Source: Copromyces sp. CBS 386.78 (lineage: Eukaryota; Ascomycota; Sordariomycetes; Sordariales; Sordariaceae). From it: a stretch of DNA of 64,000 nt. Each line of letters opens with the position of its first letter. Positions within the stretch are counted from its first letter, which is position 1. The stretch lies in assembly GCA_030685235.1 (NCBI GenBank), contig MU839241.1:26163-90162 (forward strand). Direction: 5' to 3'. The position numbers and the translations under genes are program-made. Below, in pieces: positions 47,170 to 57,923 of this stretch. The notes under the pieces are model-generated. The model saw only the letters and a program-made list of their open reading frames with translations, was not told the DNA's origin and made no database searches.

Positions 47170-48886
47170 TTATTTTTTTTTTTTTTCGTTTTTCTCTTTC
47201 TTTTTCTTTTCTTTTTTATTTTCTCTTTTATCAGAGTTTACAAGAGTCGGAAAGAGGATGTGGGACATGATGTACATTGATTGACATGCCAAACGGAACT
47301 GGAAAGAGCTCCTTCCTTGGGCTTGCATCTATTCCGCTCTTGCCCTGACACTCATCTTGTTGGCAACCAACAACGGCATAATCGACAGACAAAGATCTGT
47401 TCATGGCTTGAGGAAGGTGCTTCCCACCTAGGTTCTCCAGAGACGGGTATTTGGATTTGGTTTGGCACGGGATTCTTTCCTTTCCTTTCTTCAACCAAGC
47501 CTCCACTCAAAGAGATTTCCAACTATCGATTTCTATTTCACAAATCATCTACTTGTACACCGATATTCTTTGAATATTTGCAGCGTTGCCCCGAGCATCA
47601 AGACAGCGAACATCATCGATTCTCCTTACCAGCTAGCGGTTTCCAATCATCGATATGAAGTCCAGGAATGCAACATCCTCCAGCGACAAGTGCATATGAC
47701 AACTGGTTGCTTGACGCACCTTGGCGTTGACTTTTTACGAGATCCACACTACGGTACAAACTTGAACCACATCAACCATGTTGTATATAACCTACCTACC
47801 TTATGTTATCCACGGTACCTATTACCCTGCCACCTGCTATATGACGGCTTCCTTGGTCATATTCTCCCCTCCAAGTTCCGCTCATTCCTGGTAGGTACGA
47901 CAGCGTACAGCCGTCCAAAATGAATGAAGCTAACGTCAAACCATCTTTAGACGCTTTTACAACCTTTTTTCCGACAATCCCGCGCAAGAGATTTCGACCC
48001 ACTCTTGGAGTAAGAGACCATTTACGCACTCGGAAGAAGAGAAGGCAGGGCAGAGATATTATATGAGAAGATGGAGTCGCAAGAAAAACTCGAGTGTGCG
48101 CGGAAGACAATCTGTCTGAGAGTGAATTTTTGACAAAGAATTCCGGAACTCCGATAGCGTTGCCACCAGTGTCCAAGCTGCCGACGACGGAGACAACATA
48201 GCCGATAGACCCGTTGGCTGCGATTACTCGACTCCGATGCCGAGGGGTAGACCTACCCGCCTCTACAAGCCTTCTTGATGCTACACCCAATGGACGGACG
48301 AGTGGGACGAAAAGCACGGGAATATACCTCTATGGTAGCATATGTGGTTACAGTGGTACCGGTGGGGAGGAGCATGTCGGAAACGGATTTGAGGATTGTG
48401 TATCGACTATTGGAAGCAGGTGGGAAAACAGAAATTTGGGGAAGGATATACGTTTCGAGAGCCAGGAACGGTGGAGAACGGTTTCCCATGCTGGGCACCG
48501 GTAGAAGGGGGGGGAGCAACATTGCGGCAATACGGTCTTATGCATTTGTCGTTTCCTAGCACGGAGAGTGTCGGAGACGCTATACGACATCAACAACTTA
48601 TCTATTTTCGACGACCAAGCACGAACGACGACTCCTACGAGTCTCCCAAAGCTCTCTTCCAGAGCGGCGAGCGGGAATTGTCGTCGTGCTTTGCGTTGAC
48701 ACGCTCCCGCCAACCTTCAATTCGCCTTATTCATCTTCATTCTCTCAAGCTCCTCTTTCTGCACCGCTATGTACGAACTGCTGGGTGGACTTCGTGGGGC
48801 TGCTCATGGCTGCAGCGCTGATGTCGGCGTAGCGACTGTAGGCCGTCTTGGGAGATGTAAACTACGCCAATCGACAACCCTCGTAT
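47170..48886. other. intergenic, no supported gene
   Basis: A pyrimidine tract follows the tRNA. Frames of up to 173 codons occur on both strands but none shows motifs or dominates. Confidence 0.45.
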
Positions 48887-49262
48887 TCAAATCTCCCCGT
48901 CAAGGTCAATAACCATTGGGCCAGCGACATCGTCATTATCTTCGGCCGCGGGGGCACCAACGAGGACCAGGGCATTACCGGCGTAGGGCTGGGGAGAGGC
49001 AGCTGGAGGCAGCAAGCGGCGGACATCGGTGTGCACGGCCAGCACAGATTGCAAGACGTCGTTGAGGGTGGCGGCGGGCACGGCGGCCGCGGGGAGCTCG
49101 GGCGCCGCAAGATCGGGAGCGGCACTGGGGGTCAGCTGCGGGGGCCGCGTCTTGGAAGTCGAGGTCGAGGGAGCTAACGGCCCAGGGAGCCACCAACTCA
49201 GAGTAAGGCCTGTTGCGAGAGAGGTAAGAGGTGGCTGTGCGGGAGCCTGGAGTCCACGCCAT
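48887..49262 (-). CDS. putative small protein, frame uncertain
   Basis: The ATG at 49262 lies in good context (CACCAAGATGGCG) after a pyrimidine-rich leader. Its frame reads MAWTPGSRTATSYLSRNRPY and SSLDLDFQDAAPAADP and then becomes Arg/Cys-rich. From about 49,110 a second frame looks coding instead: AATLNDVLQSVLAVHTDVRR, then NALVLVGAPAAEDNDDV and PMVIDLDGEI before a stop at 48887. Either a short intron I cannot place or an indel joins them. The product is not recognised; the acidic VIDLD end resembles a SUMO-interacting motif. Confidence 0.35.
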
Positions 49263-50071
49263 CTTGGTGGACTTGGTGATAGAGTCAAGGCTGGCGAAAA
49301 GGTTGAAAAGGCTTGCTGCCTGATTCTAACTTTCCTCCGGAATTGGCACTAGCAAACGGTGCGTGTAGAATATTTGCCTCATACGGTAGTGTGTTTGGGC
49401 GCGGTACTTACCTTACCAGGGCCAAATTTAGTGAGATACCACCACTGCATGTGTCTTCCAGCGACATGTATGAAGTTCGTTAGTAGGATGGGTTTCACGT
49501 GCCTTCAACATATCACATCACCATATCATCAGTTCGGGCAGTTGGCACGGGAGCATCATCGGTCATCATCGGGCTTTTTATTTTTTTGAGGAGCCTCCCT
49601 CCCTCCTCCCACACAAGACAGCACGGCAAGCCGGGCATTTTCTTCCCCGTCGCCGGGTACTGGCCGCGGCCTTCTACCGCCCCCTTTCCCCTCCCATCCT
49701 CCCCTCGGTATTTTCAAGGCGCCGGGTCGCCGTTACTCGTAGAGGCCGTCGTAGTACTGCTCGAAGAACTCTAGATGCTATAAGAACGACAAAAGGGTCA
49801 GCAACTGTTCCATTATCTGACGCGTCTGGGCAGGTGTTGTAAGATGTCGAGGTAGATGCAGACAACTGGCAGCAGAGTGTACACTGTCTAACAACGGGAC
49901 GAGATTGCTCACTGCCCGCCGCCCGTCGAGTGACACATAATGTATCACGTCTGTCTGCGTGCTGCTTGTATGGCTGGGGATAAGGTAGAGGTATTTACGT
50001 ACGTCCAACCACCAGGCATCATCCCCCCCCGGCCTCAGGGGCCGTGGTGGTGTTGGTGGTGGTGGTGATGA

Positions 50072-50105
<34 letters not shown>

Positions 50106-50336
50106 GGTGGTGGTGGTGGGCATTTTGCTGTTGTTGGTAATGATGTCAGTTTGAAATCAGGCTGATATTTGGGAGATATATATTTTGACGCGTTGGACTT
50201 GACGCGACGGACGAGGGAATCAAGAGGGAGGCGAGTGATATGATTGTGAGAGAGGGGAGGGAAAGTGAGATACTACAGGTAGGTAACGCGTAAGGCTGGT
50301 ACGACGCGTAGTAGCCAAGATGGAAACCCATGTTGG
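49263..50336. other. intergenic with GGT/GAT microsatellite
   Basis: No supported gene. A (GGT)n(GAT)n(GGT)n microsatellite spans about 50,040-50,118. Confidence 0.5.
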
Positions 50337-50610
50337 TTGGAGAGACGCAGGGGAAAGACCTTGAAGTTGGGGGTGATAGTTGGGAAGATTTGGGGGTAGG
50401 TAGAGTTTGGAGTTTGGTTTTGAGTGTGTGGGAGGAAGAGGGCAGTGTGCTCGAGTTGATGATACCAGGTACGTGTAGCGATAGAAATGATGAAAGGAAG
50501 GGAGGAAGACGCACTTACTCTGTTGGAGAGACGCAAGGGCAAAAAATCCTTGAAGTTGAGGATGGTGAGGAAGTTTGGAAGATTTGAGAGTGGTATGTAG
50601 AGTTTGGATT
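50337..50610 (-). repeat. direct duplication of a leader-like segment
   Basis: TTGGAGAGACGCAGGGGAAA with about 75 following bases (50337-50416) recurs at 50523-50610 (TTGGAGAGACGCAAGGGCAA). Shared blocks are CCTTGAAGTTG, GGAAGATTTG and TAGAGTTTGGA. Confidence 0.65.
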
Positions 50611-50888
50611 TTTTTGGAAATTGTGGTAAACAGAAGAAAGGAAGAAGGAAAAATAAAAGAAAAGATTGGTACCGTATTGCCTGTTACTCCTCGGGACCGA
50701 ACAACGGAGAATGATTTGACCGGTGGAGGGGTAAAAGCATTTCGTCCAGTCTCAACAGCTACTCCTATGGTTGCCTGGTAACTAAGGTAAGGATTTCATC
50801 TGCTTCCATTTCAGTTTCTCCTGTATTACAGAACGTTATACCTTCCTGAGCCTTGATGCCTGACTTAGGTACCTAGGTATAGTAGAGG

Positions 50889-51121
50889 TACCGTACTGGA
50901 AATATACGCTATATGACATTGAATGTACTGTCCAGGAACTAATGTAAATAAAATATTTAATTAGATTAAAACTTCGGATATTAATTTAACATCCAATATT
51001 TAAAGCCCTATAAATAAAAGAAATAGAAGGCTAGGGTACCTCTTTAGGTACTCTAGCCTTTAATTCTACAAGGTCTTTTAGAAGGCCTTTTAGAAGGCCT
51101 TTTTATAAAGCAGGTAATAAA

Positions 51122-51152
<31 letters not shown>

Positions 51153-51496
51153 ATTGAGAAGAACAAAAATTTTAATCACAACGAGGAATCGAATACGAAT
51201 TTGAAGGTAAAGAACTACTTCATTAACCACTTGGCTACTAAGCTAAATAGTTATTTTTAACGGAAAGAGCGGATTTTCTTAGTTATAAAGGGAAAGTGCG
51301 ATATTGGGAAATGGGAAGGAAAGATTTTGAAACTTTGAAAAAAAAAAAAATTCTCGAAGTTTTTTCCTTCCTTTTTCTTCAGGTGCAACCCCCTATATTA
51401 TAGCGCCTTCAACTTTGAATGTCAAAGCAACATTGGAAGTCTAGGATGTACCTCCTAAACATTGAATGTCCTAATTTGTATTTTTCCGCTATGGTA
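50889..51496 (-). mobile_element. family I TIR element, copy D (608 bp)
   Basis: The left end is TACCGTACTGGAAATA (50889) and the right end TTTTTCCGCTATGGTA (to 51496), each with TA. The subterminal palindrome ACATTGAATGT lies at 50916-50926 and 51459-51469, with partial copies between. A repeated AGGCCTTTTAGAAGGCC-like block lies at 51,080-51,105. The left and central parts show CpA loss (AT-rich), so this copy is older or partly RIP-mutated. It separates the reading frame that begins at 51639 from whatever followed it. Confidence 0.7.
51185..51244 (-). ncRNA. tRNA-like pol III promoter core in copy D
   Basis: On the minus strand the A box TAGCCAAGTGG (51227-51237) and B box TATTCGATTCC (51185-51195) are 42 nt apart, start to start, and a T5 follows downstream. 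The core differs in sequence from copies A-C but keeps both boxes and their spacing. The hairpin around the B box is weak here. Confidence 0.5.
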
Positions 51497-51639
51497 TTTA
51501 TGTCCCTGGCAGGCACGCCTCCGATTCTCAAATCTAGAGTGTCCTCGACATAAGGCATGCCCAGTTCCTCTATTATTCTGACGAATTCCAATAAGGACCC
51601 CTCACAACAGACATACGGAGTCACCTTTGATCTGAGCAT
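51497..51639 (-). pseudogene. hypothetical gene fragment cut by copy D
   Basis: ATG 51639 opens a frame (MLRSKVTPYVCCEGSLLEFV, then LGMPYVEDTLDLRIGGVPAR) that runs straight into the transposon end. If copy D and one TA are removed the frame continues for about 18 codons to a stop. The product is not recognised. Confidence 0.3.
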
Positions 51640-51794
51640 TGTATACCACTAGAGGTAGAGACTCGATTTGGCGTAGACGTTCACATTGTAATGGTTGAAG
51701 ATAATAATTTGGAATTCATTGACATTGAAGCTGCCTAACCCACGGGAGAGTGATTCTAGACTAGCATACGGCCTCTCCTGTTGAATTCTGCCCA

Positions 51795-52346
51795 TCACTC
51801 GCTACCGACCTCAGCTTGACCATTGGTGACAACCTTAATAGCCGTAGTCGCCTTCGTTGTAAATTCGATCGTAATAGGGAAGCCCCTAGCCCAGCTCCTG
51901 CCGGTGACATGTCCTTCAGGTATGCCGGAGGGAGTTGCAGCAGGTTGGTTGCCGTGTTCCACGTTGCCGGCGCTGGGACTTGCCGAGGATTGTGGTGGTA
52001 TTGGAGTTCTGAGATAGGCTTTCATGAGTTTATATCCACCCCATTCTTCCACCTTTTCGACGCGAAGAGTGCTGTTTCCATGAACGTGAAAGACAGCCTC
52101 GGCAAAGTCCTCATCAAGCTCTTTGACATTTACGTGGATTGAGGCAGGGCCTGTGTAGGCATTTAGTACACGGTTCTCTGGAACAGGGCCTCGCATGGCC
52201 ATGTAAAGGCACTCCATAAAGTGGGCTAGCCAGGCGTCTTTGTCCGGATAGGAGGCATATGCATCAGTGAGATCGTCCATTTGCTCTAAACAAGTGAGAA
52301 GAAGCGTCTCGCGGGCGGCTCGGTATTCTTGTTGTGTGGGCGCCAT
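51795..52346 (-). CDS. unrecognised small protein family, member 1
   Basis: 183 residues from ATG 52346 (frame open to 52409 without ATG). The N-terminal helical part has CLEQMDDLTDAYAS, then KDAWLAHFMECLYMAMRGP. The second part has YTGPASIHVNVKEL, then EAVFHVHGNSTLRVEKVEEW, a likely beta-rich domain. A Pro/Ser linker and FPITIEFTTKATTAI follow. Both halves align by eye with the gene at 53.9 kb, and the first half with the one at 56.2 kb. There is no signal peptide after the ATG, no membrane segment and no known motif. The frame is intact with normal codon use. The pattern D-x-W-x2-H-F-x2-C-L is the family signature. Confidence 0.6.
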   Translation of the reverse strand: MAPTQQEYRAARETLLLTCLEQMDDLTDAYASYPDKDAWLAHFMECLYMAMRGPVPENRVLNAYTGPASIHVNVKELDEDFAEAVFHVHGNSTLRVEKVEEWGGYKLMKAYLRTPIPPQSSASPSAGNVEHGNQPAATPSGIPEGHVTGRSWARGFPITIEFTTKATTAIKVVTNGQAEVGSE

Positions 52347-52582
52347 AGTGATTAGTAATATCTGGAAAATAAAGAAAATGGCCAGAGCAGGTACGGTTCC
52401 AACTTCCAATTCATGTGAGCGAGGACTTTGCCGTAAGCTTGTGCGAGGGGATAACCTTTATACTTCTAATCTTTGGCCATATTTCATTGCGGAATGTTCT
52501 ATAGTATTGTAAACTGTAAAGCTGTTTGCAAATCCAACCAAACTAACCTATGCTACAAAGCATTCTCCTCCCTACCGGGTAG

Positions 52583-52834
52583 CAGCTGGAGTTAGGTCGT
52601 CACGTAAAACTAGGCACTATTGCAGACATTGTCGACTACATAGAGTGCCCCATTGAGGAGAGATGGCCCCTCCGAAAAAACCTCGAAGGTCATATCGTAG
52701 CGGACGTCAAGCGCCGCTACAAAGCGATGAAGGACCAAGAGGCATATTCCGAGCTCAAGTTGGAGGCCTTGGTGAAAGATAGCAAGCTCTGCAAGGGTTG
52801 CAAGGATGCAAACAGCAAATGGTACCGTGAATGA
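52583..52834 (+). pseudogene. coding fragment or exon without start
   Basis: An open stretch of 84 codons after a TAG has strong coding character (LGTIADIVDYIECPIEERW, VKRRYKAMKDQEAY, LCKGCKDANSKWYRE) and a CKGCKD motif near its end. There is no ATG in frame, so it is either a last exon or a remnant. It is not recognised. Confidence 0.35.
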
Positions 52835-53062
52835 CTCAATTCTGCCAGGCGGTGTACTTATCTACAAAAATATAGGAGCGGACAGGCAAGCAATGAACAC
52901 ATATACGGCTATCTGCTTCTGGGCATTAGCGTTATCCTTACCTATTTTATAGTGTTCTTATCATTCTTCAGAGCTTACAATACCCAAAAAAGAGAAGCTA
53001 TTCACAACCGCCAAGTAGGAAAAGCGGAGAAGTAAAAGAAAAAAAAACAAATAGCTTAATAA

Positions 53063-53134
53063 TGCCCACAGCCAGAATCGAACTGACGACCTCATCATTA
53101 CTAGTGATGCGCTCTACCACTGAGCCATGCGGGC
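53063..53134 (-). tRNA. tRNA-Thr (anticodon AGT)
   Basis: 72 nt, no intron. The acceptor GCCCGCA pairs with TGTGGGC (one mispair). D stem GCTC/GAGC, anticodon stem CATCA/TGATG with loop CTAGTAA (U33, anticodon AGT, A37), T stem GTCAG/CTGGC and loop TTCGATT are all well formed. The discriminator base is A. A T-rich run follows on the minus strand beyond 53,050. Confidence 0.93.
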
Positions 53135-53937
53135 TTGGTGGGTTATGGTTGTTTCGAGGTCCAAGACATTGAGCTCAAGAATGTGCCATGACAATGGCAG
53201 AACATTGGTTGGTGATAATGTTGTCCACAACAAACAATATATGTCGGCGGCGGGTTTGTGAATGCCGCTTGCGCAGAGAGTGAAATGAAGTTTGGGACGG
53301 GCTTTCATGGGAGATGGGGGATTGAGGGGTCACTGATGCAGGACAATATTCGCAGAATGCAGAATAACAGATATCTACTTGGTGATGAGACGTAAGGTTT
53401 GGTGCTAAAGTCTTGAGGATGTTGGGAATGGAACATGGTAACCAGACGTTAAGTTGTTGAGGTATTGAGGTCGCGGATATGGAGGATGGAAGGCAGAAGT
53501 GAGGATGTGAATCTTCTGTGGTTGTGAAATGCTTGGGGAAAGAGGTAATCACTCTCAAAGAATGCGTGTCGAAAGTAAAGAGCCGTCAAGATTGTGGCGC
53601 TTCGTGCACTCGGAGGGAAAGAGGCATGCAGATATTCTCACACAGCCACCTTCGTTTACCTATACCGGTACATGTACCTTTTTTCACCCACCTACCTCTG
53701 TACACAAACAATAGAGGTACCTTCCACTGCTAGTAAACATTGCTTGTTGAGCTTCAATTCATCTCAAATCACATAATAATCCCGTTCACGCCTATGTTTC
53801 AAGCTTATTTAAATTCTATAAGAACACGCACTTAATAAGAACAACCCAACTCTATCTGAATGTCGACCTTCACCTAGCTGCCTTTCCACCTCTCTAAAGG
53901 TCATTTTAAATCCCTAGCTATGACCTTATTCCTCCTC
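53135..53937. other. intergenic, no supported gene
   Basis: Several short frames; a 3' flank for the gene ending at 53938. Confidence 0.45.
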
Positions 53938-54414
53938 CTACTCCTCTTCCTTCTTCACCTGCGGGACCTTAGTGGTATTAACAGACATTCCATCCACCGG
54001 TTCAAGCCAAACCATTCGCGCCTCATCAACGCGAATAGTAGTAGCAGCCCCGAACCTGAATGATACATTTCCCTCCGTCTTGATGTGAATTGTTGCTGGC
54101 CCGATCACTTTGCAGGTCGCCGGGCCCTTGGTTGTAATGAACCGAGTGGGGCTGTCTGACTGGGAATCTGCTCTATGCCGTTTCCTGCTTCTGCTGCCGC
54201 TGCCGGCCTCCTCTGCATCCTCGGCCGGCGGTCCCTTCTTAATGCTCTCGAGGCAGCGGATGAAGTGGACGTACCACTCAACGCCTTTGCCGGATTCGAT
54301 GTATGCTTTCGTAATATCCTCGCAGCGGTTGAGCAAGACCTTGGAGATTTCGTTGTAGACTTTGTCGAATTCCTCCTCTGCGGGGGTCGTGGCCTTCTTG
54401 TTGCTTTCTGCCAT
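53938..54414 (-). CDS. unrecognised small protein family, member 2
   Basis: 158 residues from ATG 54414. The N-terminal helices include EISKVLLNRCEDITKAYIES, then KGVEWYVHFIRCLESIKKGP. A basic, Ser-rich spacer (SRSRKRHRADSQSDS) could be a nuclear localisation signal. The C-terminal part has VIGPATIHIKTEGNVSFRFG, then TTIRVDEARMVW, and a Lys/Glu tail (PQVKKEEE; VKKE fits a SUMO acceptor site). It is paralogous to the gene at 51.8 kb (GPA-S/T-IH; W-x2-HF-x2-CL). A short, CT-poor promoter of about 180 bp separates it from an AT-rich block. Confidence 0.6.
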   Translation of the reverse strand: MAESNKKATTPAEEEFDKVYNEISKVLLNRCEDITKAYIESGKGVEWYVHFIRCLESIKKGPPAEDAEEAGSGSRSRKRHRADSQSDSPTRFITTKGPATCKVIGPATIHIKTEGNVSFRFGAATTIRVDEARMVWLEPVDGMSVNTTKVPQVKKEEE

Positions 54415-54664
54415 TTTCTTTGTCGTTGAGTTGGTAGAAGTTGTGCGGTGATACGGAAAATGAGTGGTGACTGTCAGGATTGAAAGTCGCGTTTCGATGT
54501 TTTGTATTGTTTGGTTACCAACGAGGTTATAAGATTGGATTCGGTAAAGATTTGAGATTGTAGAATTCGGGGATTTGGATTCCTTTTATAATTGAAAATT
54601 GTTTGTATAATAAATTAAATTATAGTAATTCAATAAATTATTTAATAAAATTATAATATAAATA
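54415..54664. other. upstream region of member 2
   Basis: The composition changes to extreme AT at about 54,600; no gene is seen. Confidence 0.4.
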
Positions 54665-54895
54665 AAATTAAATATTAATATTACAATATAAATTAAATTA
54701 AATAACAATATTACAATATAAATTAAATTAAATATTAATATTACAATATAAATTAAATTAAATTTTAATATTACAATATAAATTAAGTTAAATATTAATA
54801 TTACAATATAAATTAAATTAAATATTAATATTACAATATAAATTAAGTTAAATATTAATATTACAATTAATAAAATTAAATTATAAATTAAATTA
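54665..54895. repeat. 30-bp tandem repeat, about 7 copies
   Basis: Units of 30 bp beginning ATTACAATATAAATTAAATT and ending AAATATTAAT, with scattered changes and no spacers. Confidence 0.85.
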
Positions 54896-55628
54896 AATAT
54901 TACTATAACAAATCGTATACTGTAATTATTTAAATAATGAAAATATTTAATATTCTATATAAATTAAATAAATAATTAATTTATTAAAGATCCTATGTGC
55001 GGATAAAAAATAGAAAATATATTATATAGTTATATTGAGTCCTAAATTCATAATATATAATAAACAATATAGTTTACATCTTTTTATTATTATAATTCAA
55101 TATTATCAATAAATATATTACAATATAACTTGAATATTATAAGAGTATTAATTCTAAATCTTTATAGATATAATTTAAGTATACTTATTTAATTAAATAT
55201 TATATTGAGATTAAACAAAATTTCAAATTAAATATATTAATAATTTCAATATATATTAGAATAAATAATAATACTAATTAAAAAGTAATTATATTACATT
55301 AAATACTTTCAATTTAAATCTTCGTTAGTATTATAAAATTATATTAACTAATATATTTATTAGTTAATATTCTATATAATAAAATTAATCCAACTATATA
55401 TTTCTTATATTAATTTAATATAATATTATTTTTCTTTTAAGCTAAATAAAATAAAACATAAAAATAGATTTATAAATTCCTCTATATTATTATTATATAT
55501 AATAAATTAATATAAATTAATATATTAAATTTATCAATTATAGTATTAAATATAATAGAATTAATTAAACGTAAAATTTGCCAAAAATATTTTAATTAAA
55601 GAATAAATAAATATATATATTTATATTA
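54896..55628. other. AT-rich block without genes
   Basis: RIP-like composition throughout; no element boundary is visible. Confidence 0.5.
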
Positions 55629-56084
55629 AGAAACTCTATCTGCACGGGATAAAAACTCTATCTGTAGGGGGAAGAAAAAGTAACTTTCAATGTTCTCTTT
55701 TGGAGCACTAGAATATATAAAAAGAAGGCAAAAAGTATATCAAATTTTTCCTTATTTTTTTCTCTACCTAGTAGTACCCTTTTAGACAACGTATATACCT
55801 AGTAGCCTGAGAAAACCTTAGGAAAAGAAGTAATTGTAAATGAATATTTAGAAATATTAAAAGTCCAAAATTCTAAGAAAGTACTTAGGATTTCGATAAC
55901 GTCTAAGGCTATAAGGTGGGTACAAAGTCTGTATTTACCCCTAAAAATCCGTTAAAAATCAACGAGTAATTTTGTACTACTTTCAGCTTCATACACCAAA
56001 GTTTGACAAAGTTATACTTAAAAAACGCAAAGTGGATCCCCGTGCAGATAGAGTTTTTACCCCGTGCAGATAGAGTTTCTCTTT
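55629..56084. mobile_element. small TIR element with doubled terminal motif
   Basis: Each end carries two tandem copies of AAACTCTATCTGCACGGGG (55631-55672, and inverted at 56037-56084), giving inverted repeats of about 45 bp around 0.45 kb of moderately AT-rich DNA. There is no transposase. The left copy has G-to-A changes (CACGGGAT, TGTAGGGG). The right end is about 130 bp from the end of the gene fragment at 56.2 kb. Confidence 0.65.
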
Positions 56085-56215
56085 ATATTTACAACATTGG
56101 CCAGACAACGAACGAAGTTAAAAAGCCAACCCTCGCAATCGTGACTGCCATTGTACTTGCCGCTGATGCGGTACGCTCTACTGTGCCAGATGGCGTTGAT
56201 CTCCGTGCTTGCGTT

Positions 56216-56503
56216 CTAGATCTCGAGGACGCGAACCGTAGGGGCAACAGGTTGAGTCCCTGCCGGCGCGTAAGGACGAGGCGCGCTCGGCGCAGGCTCC
56301 GATCCGTTTTGAGGAGGTTCTACCAGCATCGCGGCTAGGCAACGGATCTTGTGGATTATCCACTCGTCGAGGTTGGTGTGGTGGAGGTAGGAGAGCGTGA
56401 TGTTTCTCTCCATGGCCTTCCAGAGGATGTTGAGCTTCTCGTAGTCCGATAGAGGGGCGGTCGGGCTAGAGACTATCGGGGCTTCAGCGTTGCGGGTGGC
56501 CAT
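56216..56503 (-). CDS. unrecognised small protein family, member 3 (truncated)
   Basis: 95 codons from ATG 56503. LNILWKAMERNITLSYLHH, then LDEWIIHKIRCLAAMLVEPP, match the helical half of members 1 and 2 (W-x5-IRCL). After a Pro-rich stretch the frame stops at 56216 (VRVLEI) before any GPA-x-IH domain; only unrelated frames lie beyond. The TIR element lies about 130 bp downstream. It is probably a truncated paralogue. Confidence 0.5.
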   Translation of the reverse strand: MATRNAEAPIVSSPTAPLSDYEKLNILWKAMERNITLSYLHHTNLDEWIIHKIRCLAAMLVEPPQNGSEPAPSAPRPYAPAGTQPVAPTVRVLEI

Positions 56504-57267
56504 GACGACGGCTGAGCTGCTAGAGAGATGGATGGTGACGAGGACTGTAATGAGCGAGATGTTACCTCTAGTGTTCAGTCAAACAAAATTGAAAGCCCCC
56601 TTCCTTGCCAATTTGACATCTTGGGTTTCTATGGGCAAGATGTAATCCCGAGAAGACGAACAGCTTGTATGACCTATATCGCGCCCGGCATTGTTCATTT
56701 TACTCTGCTTTGATGCAATGTTCTTCAGGACTTCAGTTTGACCGCATATACGCCAAAGAACCTACAGCTATCTCCATGCAACCAGGTACATCATGAATAA
56801 CAACCAACAATCCAGACAAGAAGCAACCTGAACCCCGCCAAATTTCCCTTGTCATTTCCCTTCAAAATATTTCCTTGTACAACAGCTCTCTTGTGTCCTT
56901 TGCGCTATGTTTGACATCGTGCACCCTCACCAGTGTCATCCTGGGAGCTTCGACGGGTTCGGGTAGGTCGGAGCACGAGGTGCTTTGCCTAGATCCTTCA
57001 AGATAGGATGTGGACCATTGTTGATGGGAGGGACTGCGTGGGGAGGCACTTGGGCAAAGTCTGCTTGCTTGTCACGTTTTGGTCGTCAGAGAAATGGTGT
57101 TTGGACTGCACATGGGCAAATGATAAAGCTTCTGATCTTGGTGTCGGGCCTGGGGATACCGATTGCTGAGGCAGCTTCAAGGCGATGTGTCGAGCGCTTG
57201 AAGATAGCGCCGAGGATGATGAGCTTGCCCAGGAACACATCGAGTGGAAGGCAGGCTGAGTTATAGG
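56504..57267. other. intergenic, no supported gene
   Basis: Short frames on both strands at 56,985-57,266 overlap each other and have no motifs. Confidence 0.45.
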
Positions 57268-57923
57268 TACCGTAGCGGAAAAATCAGGAAGTTGGGTAGC
57301 CTACTTGAACAAGTAGCCTACTTGATTTGAGTAGGCTACTTGGAAATGGCCACTTCTGATTAGCCGGATTTTTGGTCCGCTATAGCTATTCGCTAAATTT
57401 GGAATTTCAGCGCATTTTTTTCTCAAACTCCAAAGTTCTTTCCTATCCTAACCGCTCCTTCCCTTATATAAGGAGAAGTCACGAACCTCGGTATCAATCA
57501 ATTGGGCCAGTGGCTCAATGGTTATTATCGTTACTCTCATTCTTGTAGTTGCCAGTTCGATTCCAACTAGTAACAAGTTTTTTTCCGTCGCGCGAAAAGT
57601 TTCGCGCGATTACCGGACTTCAAAGTTGAAATCTTCGAACTACCCCCTCCTATACCCAACGCCTACTAACCTAACTACTAACCTAACTACTAAAACAATT
57701 ATTAAAACCTCCTAGGACGGCTTCTATAGTATTATTATAGAAGGTCTTCTAGGGAACCTCCCTTTTTTATTCTTATATTGAAATTCTGACCAATCAGAAG
57801 CCGGCCTCAGCAAGTAGCCTACTTGAGCCAGGTAGGCTACTCCTTAAAAGTGTACACGTTAACCAGAGTAGGCTTCTTACACCCAAGTAGGCCACTTAAC
57901 CTCCTTATATTTCCACTCCTGTA
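57268..57923 (+). mobile_element. family I TIR element, copy C (656 bp)
   Basis: The left end TACCGTAGCGGAAAAATC (57268) is clear. The right end, about 57,923 (ATATTTCCACTCCTGTA), is degraded but falls at the family length. The palindrome AAGTAGCCTACTT (57311-57323, 57812-57824, with half-copies between) is this copy's own subterminal motif. Family blocks CTTCTGATTAGCC, TTTGGTCCGCTATAGC and TTCTGACCAATCAGAAGCC are present, as is the tRNA-like core. Confidence 0.75.
57504..57584 (+). ncRNA. tRNA-like pol III promoter core in copy C
   Basis: GGGCCAG (57504) is followed by A box TGGCTCAATGG (57511-57521), B box AGTTCGATTCC (57554-57564) and T7 (57578-57584). A hairpin around the B box is kept with different bases than in copies A and B (GTTGCCA with TAGTAAC). 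Confidence 0.6.

Noticed and set aside
54665..54895. 30-bp repeat as a CRISPR array
   Set aside because: Units are contiguous with no spacers, are AT-only and lie in a eukaryotic genome.
56003..56338. 111-codon forward frame
   Set aside because: It crosses the inverted repeat of the small element and then runs antisense to paralogue 3.
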